A DNA stretch of 11,907 nucleotides from an uncultured Bacillota bacterium. GTDB taxonomy: Bacteria > Bacillota > Dehalobacteriia > UBA4068. Shown here in pieces: positions 5,071 through 11,907 of the stretch (positions are counted from its first letter, which is position 1; every line of letters begins with the position of its first letter). The stretch lies in NCBI GenBank assembly GCA_934427095.1, contig CAKRYM010000027.1, positions 1 to 11,907 of the forward strand. The letters run 5' to 3'. The translations under genes were made by a program, and so were the position numbers. A model generated the notes under the pieces. The model saw only the letters and a list, made by a program, of their open reading frames with translations, was not told where the DNA came from and searched no databases.

Positions 5071-6194
5071 TGAAAGATCAGTTTCCGTATTTATTGGCTT
5101 TTCAGCGGATAGACCGCTTAACTGGTCGGAAGATTCGAGAGATTTTAGCTGCCTGGCACGGGGACGCGGCCGCAGCTTGGCAAGCTGGCCCCAATTGGCC
5201 TGAGCTGGGTAACCATTTCTCTCCTAAGGGTTTGGCAGAAATCGCGAAGGTATATCATGCCACAGATCCGGTGAAGCTGTATGAGGAGTATTTGGCATCT
5301 GGCTGCTCCGTTACCATGTTGGGAGAGGAAGATTACCCCTCCCTTTTGGCAAAGATTTATGATCCGCCGCTGATGTTATTTTATTATGGCAAGTTACCTG
5401 AACCAAAGGATATCTGTATTGCCATGATCGGTTCCAGAAATTATACCTATTACGGTAAGCAAGTTGCGGAGATCTTTTCTCGGGATTTGGCTGCCCAAGG
5501 TATGGTTGTGGTCAGCGGTATGGCCCGCGGCATTGATAGCTTTTGTCATAAGGGCGCTTTGGCCGCTGGTGGACGGACCATTGCCGTACTGGGCTCCGGT
5601 TTGGATGTGATTTACCCTCGGGAAAATGCAGGACTGTACCGGGAGATTATTGCGTCCGGCGCTGTGGTTAGCGAATTTCCGCTGGGAACAGAGGCTTTGC
5701 CCAGGCATTTCCCGCAGCGGAATCGCATTATCAGCGGATTGAGCCAAGGCTTGTTGGTGGTTGAAGCAGGAGAGAAAAGCGGGACCATGCTCACCGTGGA
5801 TTACGCCTTAGAACAGGGTAGAGATGTATTCGCTGTACCTGGGCCCATCATCAGCCCTACCAGTAAAGGAACCAATCGTTTGCTGAAACAAGGCGCAAAG
5901 ATTGCGCTTTCCCCAGAAGATGTCTGGAGTGAATATTTTACAGAACCTTTACGCCTGGTAAAAATCCAGAAACAACAAGGGGCTCAACCAAGCCCACAAG
6001 TGTCGGATACGGAAAAACTGTTATTGAAACGCTTGATGACGCCTATGCGGCCAGACGATATTCTGGCGCAACAGGATATTACTCTTTCCGCCCAGGAGTT
6101 GTCGGCGCTTTTGACCATGTTGGAGATCCGTGGGTTGGTCAAACAATTGCCCGGTAATTATTATCAGACTGTGGTAAAAACCATTTACGCTTAA
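5070..6194 (+). CDS. dprA: DNA-processing protein DprA (Smf)
   Basis: A 374-residue protein that binds incoming single-stranded DNA and loads RecA during natural transformation. It is also kept in many non-competent bacteria. The N-terminal part (about 1-75) is helical and SAM-like. The central Rossmann-like domain (about 80-290) has all the family landmarks: IGSRNYTYYG (120-129), SGMARGID (149-156), VLGSGLDVIYPREN (173-186), FPQRNRIISGLS (214-225), EKSGTM and GTNRLLKQGA (267-276). The C-terminal end (about 310-370) looks like the winged-helix DML1-like domain (LLKRL, DDIL, ELSALLTMLEIRGLV). Its ATG overlaps the ddl stop by one base (TAATG), which suggests translational coupling, with AAGGGG just upstream. 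The gene is followed by topA, the common Firmicutes arrangement. Confidence 0.96.
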   Translation: MKDQFPYLLAFQRIDRLTGRKIREILAAWHGDAAAAWQAGPNWPELGNHFSPKGLAEIAKVYHATDPVKLYEEYLASGCSVTMLGEEDYPSLLAKIYDPPLMLFYYGKLPEPKDICIAMIGSRNYTYYGKQVAEIFSRDLAAQGMVVVSGMARGIDSFCHKGALAAGGRTIAVLGSGLDVIYPRENAGLYREIIASGAVVSEFPLGTEALPRHFPQRNRIISGLSQGLLVVEAGEKSGTMLTVDYALEQGRDVFAVPGPIISPTSKGTNRLLKQGAKIALSPEDVWSEYFTEPLRLVKIQKQQGAQPSPQVSDTEKLLLKRLMTPMRPDDILAQQDITLSAQELSALLTMLEIRGLVKQLPGNYYQTVVKTIYA

Positions 6195-6214
6195 GGCGGC
6201 AAATGAAGAAAATA

Positions 6215-6233
6215 CAGGCTTGGTTTGAGCCTG
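6215..6233 (+). repeat. Small hairpin in the dprA-topA gap
   Basis: CAGGCT (6215-6220) and AGCCTG (6228-6233) are perfect complements over a 7-base loop in the 67-bp gap, the longest inside the long operon. No T-run follows, so termination is unlikely. It could affect mRNA processing or be chance. Confidence 0.3.
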
Positions 6234-6261
6234 ACAAGGAAGTACTGGAGGAATCATTTGC

Positions 6262-8385
6262 ATGAGAACACTGATTATCGTGGAATCCCCTACTAAGGCC
6301 AAGACCATTGAACGGTTTTTGGGCAAGGATTATGTGGTACGCGCCAGTATGGGCCATATTCGTGATCTGCCGAAAAGCAACCTTGGCGTGGATGTGGAAC
6401 ATCATTATGCTCCCCATTATATTACTATCCGCGGCAAAGGCGATGTGATCAAGGTCTTGAAGGATGAAACGAAAAAGGCGGACCGTATCCTGTTGGCCAG
6501 CGACCCTGACCGTGAAGGGGAAGCCATTGCCTGGCATTTGCAGCAATATTTAGGGCTGCCAGAGGAAGCCTGCCGTATCCGGTTTAATGAGATTACCAAA
6601 ACTGCGATTAAAAAAGCGGTGCAGGCGCCAGAAAAGATTGATATTGACAAAGTAGAGGCGCAACAGGCTCGCCGGATTTTGGACAGGCTGGTGGGGTATA
6701 AAATCAGCCCCTTACTGTGGAAAAAAGTCAAAAAAGGCCTTTCCGCCGGCCGTGTACAGTCCGTAGCAGTGCGGCTGATTTGTGAGCGGGAAGAAGAAAT
6801 TGAACGGTTTGAACCAGAAGAATATTGGAACATTACCGCCCGTCTCCAGGCTGGAGAAGCGGAAATGGTGGCCAAACTATTAAAGATTGATGATAAAAAA
6901 GCCTTTTTACCCAATGAAGAGGCAGTGAAGAATCTCCTTGCCCGTTTGGAGGGGCAGGAATATACCGTAAAGAACATTAGCCGTAAGGAAAAACCCCGTC
7001 CGGCTCCGTCGCCCTTTACTACCTCCTTGATGCAACAGGAAGCGTCTAAACGGTTGAACATGACGCCGAAAAAGACCATGCAAACTGCCCAAGCACTTTA
7101 TGAAGGTATTGCTATCGGCGGTACCATAACAGGTCTTATTTCTTATATGCGTACCGATTCTGTACGCATCAATGAAGAAGCCCAGACTGCGGCTAGGGAA
7201 TTCATTAAGGAAAAATACGGCGCCAATTTTGTCCCTGCTAAGCCCAATCAATTTACGCCCAAAGGGAAAAAAGTAAATATCCAGGACGCCCATGAAGCCA
7301 TCCGCCCCACGGATGTTACCCGTACGCCCGCTTTGCTGAAGCCGTATCTTAATGCGCAACAGTACAAGCTGTATAAACTGATTTGGGAACGCTTTGTGGC
7401 TAGCCAGATGGTGCCTGCTGTGTTTGAGCATACTGCCGTGGATGTGCAGGCGGATAACTGCATTTTCCGGGCTTCCGGCAAAATTATGGTTTTCGCTGGC
7501 TATTTGCAGGTGTATAGCGAAAGCAAGGAAGATTTGGCGGAAAAAGACGATGTGGGCGTGGTGGTACCAGTGAAAGAAGGAGATATTCTGCCCTTAAATC
7601 AGCTGGAACCCAAGCAATTCTTTACCCAGCCGCCGGCACGCTATACGGAAGCAGCCCTGATTAAAACCATGGAAGAACTGGGGATCGGCCGTCCTTCTAC
7701 CTATGCGCCCATTATTGACACCATATTAAGTCGCTATTATGTGGTGAGGGAAGAAAAACAGCTCTATCCGACGGAATTGGGCAAACTGGTCATTGATTTG
7801 ATGAAGAATTATTTTTCGGAGATCATCAACGTGGCCTTTACTGCGGAAATGGAAAGCCAGTTGGATAAGGTGGAGGATGGCTCTCTCCCTTGGGAACAGG
7901 TAATTGACGAATTTTATCAGCCCTTTGAAAAGCTGTTGACCCATGCAGAGCAAGAGATTGAAAAGGTGGTCATTGAGCCGGAAGTTTCTGATGAGGTTTG
8001 CGAACTTTGCGGTAAACCCATGGTTTACCGGATGGGCCGTTATGGAAAATTCCTGGCTTGCTCTGGTTTCCCCGCTTGCCACAACACAAAAGCTATTGTA
8101 ACGGAAACTGGGGTAAAGTGCTTGGCTTGCGGCGGCAAGATTGTGCAGCATAAGAGCCGGGCTGGTCGAATTTTTTACGGTTGCGACCATTACCCGGATT
8201 GCAAATATGTTTCTTGGGATATGCCCATTGAGGAAAAATGTCCCCATTGCGGCACCCAGCTTTCCCAGCGCCAACAGAAGGGTGGCGTGAAAATCACCAT
8301 TTGCCCCAATAAGGATTGCCCCAGCCGCGCCAATGAAACGAAACGGCCCAAAGGCCGGCCGGCTAAGAAAAAAGCCCAGGAGTAA
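6262..8385 (+). CDS. topA: DNA topoisomerase I (type IA)
   Basis: The protein has 707 residues, the normal full length for Firmicutes TopA. It relaxes negative supercoils by cutting one strand through a 5'-phosphotyrosine. The Toprim domain is N-terminal: VESPTKAKTI with Glu9, and SDPDREGEAIAWHL with metal-binding Asp81 and Asp83. SAGRVQSVAVR (161-171) follows. The catalytic Tyr295 lies in GLISYMRTDS, followed by AHEAIRPT (343-350) and LGIGRPSTYAP (473-483). Three four-cysteine zinc modules close the protein: C580/C583/C600/C606, C620/C623/C641/C647 and C660/C663/C681/C686. A Lys/Arg-rich tail (RPKGRPAKKK) follows and probably helps DNA binding. GGAGGA at 6247-6252 fixes the ATG. trmFO starts three bases after the stop, with its ribosome site inside the last topA codons. 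Confidence 0.98.
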   Translation: MRTLIIVESPTKAKTIERFLGKDYVVRASMGHIRDLPKSNLGVDVEHHYAPHYITIRGKGDVIKVLKDETKKADRILLASDPDREGEAIAWHLQQYLGLPEEACRIRFNEITKTAIKKAVQAPEKIDIDKVEAQQARRILDRLVGYKISPLLWKKVKKGLSAGRVQSVAVRLICEREEEIERFEPEEYWNITARLQAGEAEMVAKLLKIDDKKAFLPNEEAVKNLLARLEGQEYTVKNISRKEKPRPAPSPFTTSLMQQEASKRLNMTPKKTMQTAQALYEGIAIGGTITGLISYMRTDSVRINEEAQTAAREFIKEKYGANFVPAKPNQFTPKGKKVNIQDAHEAIRPTDVTRTPALLKPYLNAQQYKLYKLIWERFVASQMVPAVFEHTAVDVQADNCIFRASGKIMVFAGYLQVYSESKEDLAEKDDVGVVVPVKEGDILPLNQLEPKQFFTQPPARYTEAALIKTMEELGIGRPSTYAPIIDTILSRYYVVREEKQLYPTELGKLVIDLMKNYFSEIINVAFTAEMESQLDKVEDGSLPWEQVIDEFYQPFEKLLTHAEQEIEKVVIEPEVSDEVCELCGKPMVYRMGRYGKFLACSGFPACHNTKAIVTETGVKCLACGGKIVQHKSRAGRIFYGCDHYPDCKYVSWDMPIEEKCPHCGTQLSQRQQKGGVKITICPNKDCPSRANETKRPKGRPAKKKAQE

Positions 8386-8388
8386 AGC

Positions 8389-9699
8389 ATGGTAAAACCA
8401 GTAACCATTGTGGGAGCAGGGTTGGCGGGCTGCGAAGCAGCCTGGCAGTTGTTACAACGCAACATCCCTGTTACCCTTTATGAAATGCGTCCCAATCAAA
8501 TGACCCCAGCCCATAAAACCGGGCATTTTGCGGAACTGGTATGCAGTAATTCTTTGCGTGCCGCTGGTTTGCAAAATGCCGTTGGCTTGCTGAAGGAAGA
8601 AATGCGGCGAATGGGCTCATTGGTGATGACTGCTGCGGACGCAACTGCTATCCCCGCTGGGGGCGCTCTGGCCGTGGATCGTCAGGCTTTTTCTGCGTAT
8701 ATTGAACATGCCTTAGCGCAATGCGCGGGGTTAACCATTTGCCGAGAAGAGGTTACTGCTTTGCCAGCTGGTTTGACGATTATTGCCGCAGGCCCCTTGG
8801 CTTCCGATCAGCTGACTCAGGATATTTTGCGAGTTACCGGCGAGGAGCAGTTGTTTTTTCATGACGCCATTGCCCCAATTGTGGATGGGGCTAGCGTGAA
8901 TATGGAAAAAGCCTTTTTTGCCTCTCGCTATGGCAAGGGGGATGGGAATGATTATCTCAATTGCCCCATGAACAAAGAGGAGTATCTACGTTTTTATACG
9001 GAGCTGGTGCAGGGGGAAGTTTTCCCTCTACGGGAGTTTGAAAAAGAAAAGCATTTCAGCGGCTGTATGCCTTTAGAAAGCATGGCCCGTTTTGGGGAGG
9101 ATGCCATTCGTTTTGGCCCCTTAAAACCAGTAGGATTGACACTGCCCGGCGGTGGCGAAGCCTATGCGGTTTTGCAATTACGCAAGGAGAACGCCGCTGG
9201 TACCATGTATAATTTGGTGGGTTGCCAGACCAGACTGTTGCAAAAGGAGCAAAAAAGGATTTTTGGTCTGATTCCCGGTCTGGAGCAGGCGGAATTCCTT
9301 CGTTATGGCGCTATGCACCGGAATACTTATCTCCAATCCCCTGATTTGTTGGATAGACATCAACGGTTGTTAACCCGACCGGATCTCTATTTTGCCGGGC
9401 AAATTACTGGGGTAGAGGGGTATGTGGAGTCCGCGGCTTCCGGCTTGATGGCCGGGGTGACTGCCGCTGCTCAGGCTATGGATGAGGCTTTGCCGGTTTT
9501 CCCAGGAGAAACCGCTCTAGGCGCTTTGCAGAATTTTTTACAGACCAAGACCAACTCTTTTCAACCTATGAATGTAAATTTTGGTCTGTTTCCCCCTTTG
9601 CAGGTGCGTTTCCATGGGAAAAAGGAGAAGTACGCGCTGTTGGCAGAGCGCGCTTTGGATCGTTTAGCGGCTTTTCTTGCGGAACGGGACAAGGAGTAA
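8389..9699 (+). CDS. trmFO: tRNA (uracil-54-C5)-methyltransferase, folate/FAD-dependent (TrmFO)
   Basis: The protein has 436 residues, typical for the family formerly called Gid. It methylates U54 of the tRNA T-loop to m5U using methylene-tetrahydrofolate and FAD, in place of the SAM enzyme TrmA. The N-terminus has the FAD-binding VGAGLAGCEAAW (residues 8-19) and ELVCSNSLRA with Cys52. The second key cysteine, Cys226, is in FSGCMPLESMARFG and corresponds to the methyl-transferring cysteine known from B. subtilis TrmFO. Other family signatures are FHDAIAPIVD (157-166), RHQRLL (323-328), YFAGQITGVEGYVES (334-348) and the late NVNFGLFPPL. The ribosome site AGGAG lies within the topA end. The gene sits between topA and xerC as in many Firmicutes. 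Confidence 0.97.
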   Translation: MVKPVTIVGAGLAGCEAAWQLLQRNIPVTLYEMRPNQMTPAHKTGHFAELVCSNSLRAAGLQNAVGLLKEEMRRMGSLVMTAADATAIPAGGALAVDRQAFSAYIEHALAQCAGLTICREEVTALPAGLTIIAAGPLASDQLTQDILRVTGEEQLFFHDAIAPIVDGASVNMEKAFFASRYGKGDGNDYLNCPMNKEEYLRFYTELVQGEVFPLREFEKEKHFSGCMPLESMARFGEDAIRFGPLKPVGLTLPGGGEAYAVLQLRKENAAGTMYNLVGCQTRLLQKEQKRIFGLIPGLEQAEFLRYGAMHRNTYLQSPDLLDRHQRLLTRPDLYFAGQITGVEGYVESAASGLMAGVTAAAQAMDEALPVFPGETALGALQNFLQTKTNSFQPMNVNFGLFPPLQVRFHGKKEKYALLAERALDRLAAFLAERDKE

Positions 9700-9702
9700 C
9701 AC

Positions 9703-10647
9703 ATGGAGGATCAACATGGCGAGCTGCTACCGTTGATTGAACGGTTTTGTACCTATTTGCGGGAGGAAAAATATTGTTCTCCCTTGACGGTGCAGGCTTA
9801 TCAACGGGATTTGTTGGATTTCGCCGCTTATGTACAGGAAATAGAAGAGCTGGATTCTTTGGCCCATTTGCCCATTACCCACATTAATGAGGGGCATCTC
9901 AGGGCGTATTTGCGTATGCTCCGAGAAGAACGCGGCTTAAAGAAAAGCTCCCAGCATCGTCATTTGTCTGCGCTGCGTTCCTTTTATCAATTCCTTTACC
10001 GGACAAAGCAGGTTGATGAGGATATTGCAGCCCTTTTGGCTGTGCCAAAAACCGAGAACCATTTGCCTCGTTTTCTCAGTGAACAGGAAATGCACGCTTT
10101 CCTTCAGGCACCGGATGATTCCTTGCAGGGAAAACGAGATAAGGCTATACTGGAATTATTATGTTGCTGTGGCTTGCGCGTGGCAGAAGCAGAACATTTA
10201 CAAATTCAGGATTTGGATCGGGAACGGGGATATATAAAGGTTACTGGTAAAGGGGATAAGGTTAGGCTTCAGCCCATTGATACCCTAACCATTGCTTATT
10301 TAGAGGATTATTTGGGCTGTCGGTCCGCGCAAGGGCTGTCCATTGCGCCAGAAGCCCCGATGTTTATGAACCGTTTTGGCCAAAGGCTAAGTAGCCGCAG
10401 TTATCGCAATATTGTGGATAAATACATGCAACAGGCGGCCATGGCCAAAAAAATCAGTCCCCACAGCCTTAGGCATACCTTTGCCACTCAATTGTTGAAT
10501 CACGGGGCAGATATTCGTTCTGTTCAGGAGTTGCTAGGGCATGTCAGTGTAAATACGACGCAGATTTATACCCATGTCAGTATTAACCGGTTAAAAACGG
10601 TTTTCGCGCAGACCCATCCTCGCAGCGGAAAAAGTAAGGAGGAATAA
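9703..10647 (+). CDS. xerC: Tyrosine recombinase XerC/CodV type
   Basis: A 314-residue site-specific recombinase that, with XerD, resolves chromosome dimers at the dif site near the replication terminus. The N-terminal core-binding (SAM-like) domain spans about 8-105 (YLREEKY..LTVQAYQRDLLDF and HLSALRSFYQFLYR). The catalytic domain has the complete active site: Arg159 in CCGLRVAEAEHL, Lys183 in TGKGDK, His254 and Arg257 in SPHSLRHTFA, His280 in LLGHVSVNTTQIYTH and nucleophile Tyr289. The position between trmFO and hslV matches B. subtilis codV, so this is the chromosomal Xer protein and not a mobile-element integrase. No phage or integron genes surround it. The start lies three bases after trmFO, using AAGGAG at the trmFO end. 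The hslV ribosome site is embedded in its last codons. Confidence 0.93.
   Translation: MEDQHGELLPLIERFCTYLREEKYCSPLTVQAYQRDLLDFAAYVQEIEELDSLAHLPITHINEGHLRAYLRMLREERGLKKSSQHRHLSALRSFYQFLYRTKQVDEDIAALLAVPKTENHLPRFLSEQEMHAFLQAPDDSLQGKRDKAILELLCCCGLRVAEAEHLQIQDLDRERGYIKVTGKGDKVRLQPIDTLTIAYLEDYLGCRSAQGLSIAPEAPMFMNRFGQRLSSRSYRNIVDKYMQQAAMAKKISPHSLRHTFATQLLNHGADIRSVQELLGHVSVNTTQIYTHVSINRLKTVFAQTHPRSGKSKEE
10636..10642 (+). promoter_or_regulatory. Strong ribosome binding site for hslV inside the end of xerC
   Basis: AAGGAGG is a full anti-SD match six bases before the hslV ATG at 10649. It overlaps the last Lys-Glu-Glu codons of xerC. It also excludes any earlier hslV start. Confidence 0.8.
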
Positions 10648-10648
10648 T

Positions 10649-11185
10649 ATGGAACTGAGAGGCACTACCATTGTTGCAATGCGGAAGGATGGCCATACGG
10701 CAATTGCCGGGGATGGTCAGGTAACCATGGGGCAATCCACGATCATGAAGCATGGCGCTAGAAAAGTACGGCGCATTTATCATGATCAGGTGATCACTGG
10801 TTTTGCCGGCTCTGTGGCCGATGCCTTTACGTTGTTTGATAAATTTGAAGGCCGTTTAGAAGAATACCGCGGCAATTTGGAGCGGGCAGCCGTTGAGCTG
10901 GCTAAGGAATGGCGTACGGATAAATATCTTCGCCAACTGGAAGCTTTGCTCATTGTAGCTAACCAGGACAAATTGTTGGTGATTTCCGGAAACGGCGAGG
11001 TCATTGAACCGGACGACAACATTGCGGCCATTGGCTCTGGCGGCAACTATGCCCTGGCTGCGGCTCGCGCTTTTAATCAGTCGGAAACACAGCTTTCTGC
11101 TGCGGAAATCGTGGAAAAATCTTTGCATATCGCGGCAGATATCTGCGTGTATACCAATCATCATATCACCGTGCTGGAACTGTAA
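10649..11185 (+). CDS. hslV: ATP-dependent protease proteolytic subunit HslV (ClpQ)
   Basis: The protein has 178 residues, normal family length. HslV forms a two-ring dodecamer with threonine-protease active sites, fed unfolded substrates by the HslU ATPase. The N-terminus reads MELRG followed by TTIVAMRKDGHTAIAGDGQ. By alignment with E. coli HslV (mature TTIVSV...), Thr6 should be the nucleophile after removal of a five-residue propeptide, unlike B. subtilis ClpQ, which uses an N-terminal Ser. Other conserved stretches are ARKVRRIY (37-44, with the catalytic-site Lys39), GFAGSVADAFTLF (51-63), ELAKEWRTD (83-91), EPDDNIAAIGSGGNYALAAARA (120-141) and the C-terminal CVYTNHHITVLEL. It starts one base after xerC ends, and hslU follows after 32 bp. 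Confidence 0.97.
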   Translation: MELRGTTIVAMRKDGHTAIAGDGQVTMGQSTIMKHGARKVRRIYHDQVITGFAGSVADAFTLFDKFEGRLEEYRGNLERAAVELAKEWRTDKYLRQLEALLIVANQDKLLVISGNGEVIEPDDNIAAIGSGGNYALAAARAFNQSETQLSAAEIVEKSLHIAADICVYTNHHITVLEL

Positions 11186-11217
11186 TCCATAAACTCCCCA
11201 GGGAAAGGAGAAGGACA

Positions 11218-11907
11218 ATGGAAGAAAATTATCGCGAAACAGAACAAGTCATGTTGCCGGAATGCCAGGAATTAACCCCCCGGCAAATCGTGGCAGAATT
11301 AGATAAACATATTGTTGGACAAAGCGAAGCCAAGCGTTGCGTGGCAGTGGTGTTGAGAAACCGTTACCGCCGCCAGCAGTTGGCCCAGGATATTCAGGAA
11401 GAAATTATTCCGAAAAATATTATCATGATCGGCCCTACGGGCGTGGGCAAAACGGAAATTGCCCGTCGTTTGGCCAAATTGGTAAACGCACCTTTTATTA
11501 AGGTGGAAGCAACCAAATTTACGGAAGTCGGCTATGTGGGTAAGGATGTAGAATCCATTATCCGTGATTTGGCGGAAACCGCTATTCGCATGGTAAAAGT
11601 GGAAAAAATTGCCGCTGTGGAAGAACAGGCCAAAGCCGCGGCCGAGCTGCGTATTCTGGATATGCTGCAACCTTTACCTCGGCGGGGTGGCGCGGCTATT
11701 GGTAATATTTTTGGCGGCCCAGTGCGGGAAAATCCCCCTGCGGATAGTGAGGAAGGGAAAAATCAGGACGCAGAAGTTCGTAAACGCCGGGTTTGGTTAA
11801 GAGATCAGCTAGCCAAGGGAACTTTAGATAAAGAGCTGATTGAGATTGAAGTGGAGGACAACAGTGTGAATCCCGCTTTCGGTATGGAAGAAATGGGAAT
11901 TGACATG
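11218..11907 (+). CDS. hslU: ATP-dependent protease ATPase subunit HslU (ClpY), 5' part only
   Basis: The first 230 codons are present, open to the window end. About half of the usual ~440-470 residues are missing. HslU is the hexameric AAA+ unfoldase that docks on HslV. The sequence shows LTPRQIVAELDKHIVGQ (19-35), Walker A GPTGVGKT (72-79), KVEATKFTEVGYVGKDVESIIRDLAE (95-120) including the pore-loop GYVG (105-108), and the beginning of the charged I-domain (about 125 onward). Walker B and the sensor regions lie beyond the window. The N-terminus has about 15 extra residues before the LTPRQIV block compared with E. coli. The ATG at 11218 is supported by AAAGGAG at 11204-11210, seven bases away. 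By the conserved order, codY would be expected next. Confidence 0.96.
   Translation, partial: MEENYRETEQVMLPECQELTPRQIVAELDKHIVGQSEAKRCVAVVLRNRYRRQQLAQDIQEEIIPKNIIMIGPTGVGKTEIARRLAKLVNAPFIKVEATKFTEVGYVGKDVESIIRDLAETAIRMVKVEKIAAVEEQAKAAAELRILDMLQPLPRRGGAAIGNIFGGPVRENPPADSEEGKNQDAEVRKRRVWLRDQLAKGTLDKELIEIEVEDNSVNPAFGMEEMGIDM

Noticed and set aside
6195..6261. Separate promoter or terminator between dprA and topA
   Set aside because: The only structure is a 6-bp hairpin without a T-run, and I see no -35/-10 pair.
6417..7079. 220-codon open frame on the - strand opposite topA, and similar antisense frames over murF, ddl, dprA and trmFO
   Set aside because: The + strand genes have full catalytic motifs there. 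The antisense translations show no recognisable domains and look like mirror products of codon bias.
9703..10647. Tyrosine recombinase as the integrase of a mobile element
   Set aside because: The neighbours are the conserved trmFO and hslVU, and there are no attachment repeats or phage genes. This is the chromosomal xerC/codV position.

Overview
The window is ordinary low-to-mid GC Firmicutes (Bacillota) chromosome with every credible gene on the + strand. The run dprA-topA-trmFO-xerC-hslV-hslU is the conserved Firmicutes order best known from Bacillus subtilis (dprA-topA-gid-codV-clpQ-clpY-codY). The protein style, the WecA/TagO-type transferase and the MurF-like/Ddl pair upstream make me lean towards Negativicutes or a related clostridial lineage. 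That placement is inferred from general familiarity, not from a search. No rRNA, tRNA, CRISPR array, insertion sequence or phage gene is visible, and I see no frameshifted gene.

Layout. (1) Bases 1-939: the 3' end of a polyprenyl-phosphate sugar-1-phosphate transferase (WecA/TagO family, cut by the window edge), then a membrane-anchored bacterial SH3-domain protein. A strong intrinsic terminator at 958-986 closes this unit. (2) Bases 987-1348: a small zinc-ribbon protein of unknown function, alone between two terminators. (3) Bases 1349-1462: an AT-rich promoter region with an extended -10 and a perfect 7-bp inverted repeat covering the -35. (4) Bases 1463-11907: a tightly packed run of nine genes. 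They are an alpha/beta hydrolase, a MurF-like ligase with an unusual membrane-spanning N-terminus, a D-Ala-D-Ala ligase, dprA, topA, trmFO, xerC, hslV and the first 230 codons of hslU. Gaps run from a 1-bp overlap to 67 bp, and I saw no terminator inside, so this is probably one long operon that continues past the window.

How the genes fit together. The first gene and the hydrolase-MurF-Ddl block concern the envelope. The transferase starts lipid-linked glycan synthesis. Ddl makes D-Ala-D-Ala, and MurF-type ligases attach that dipeptide to the UDP-MurNAc-tripeptide. The dprA-hslU block is housekeeping: DNA uptake and recombination, supercoiling, tRNA T-loop methylation, chromosome dimer resolution and ATP-dependent proteolysis.

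Most of the window is well-known biology. The parts most worth a second look are the membrane-embedded MurF variant with its hydrolase partner, the isolated zinc-ribbon gene, and the operator-like inverted repeat on the main promoter.
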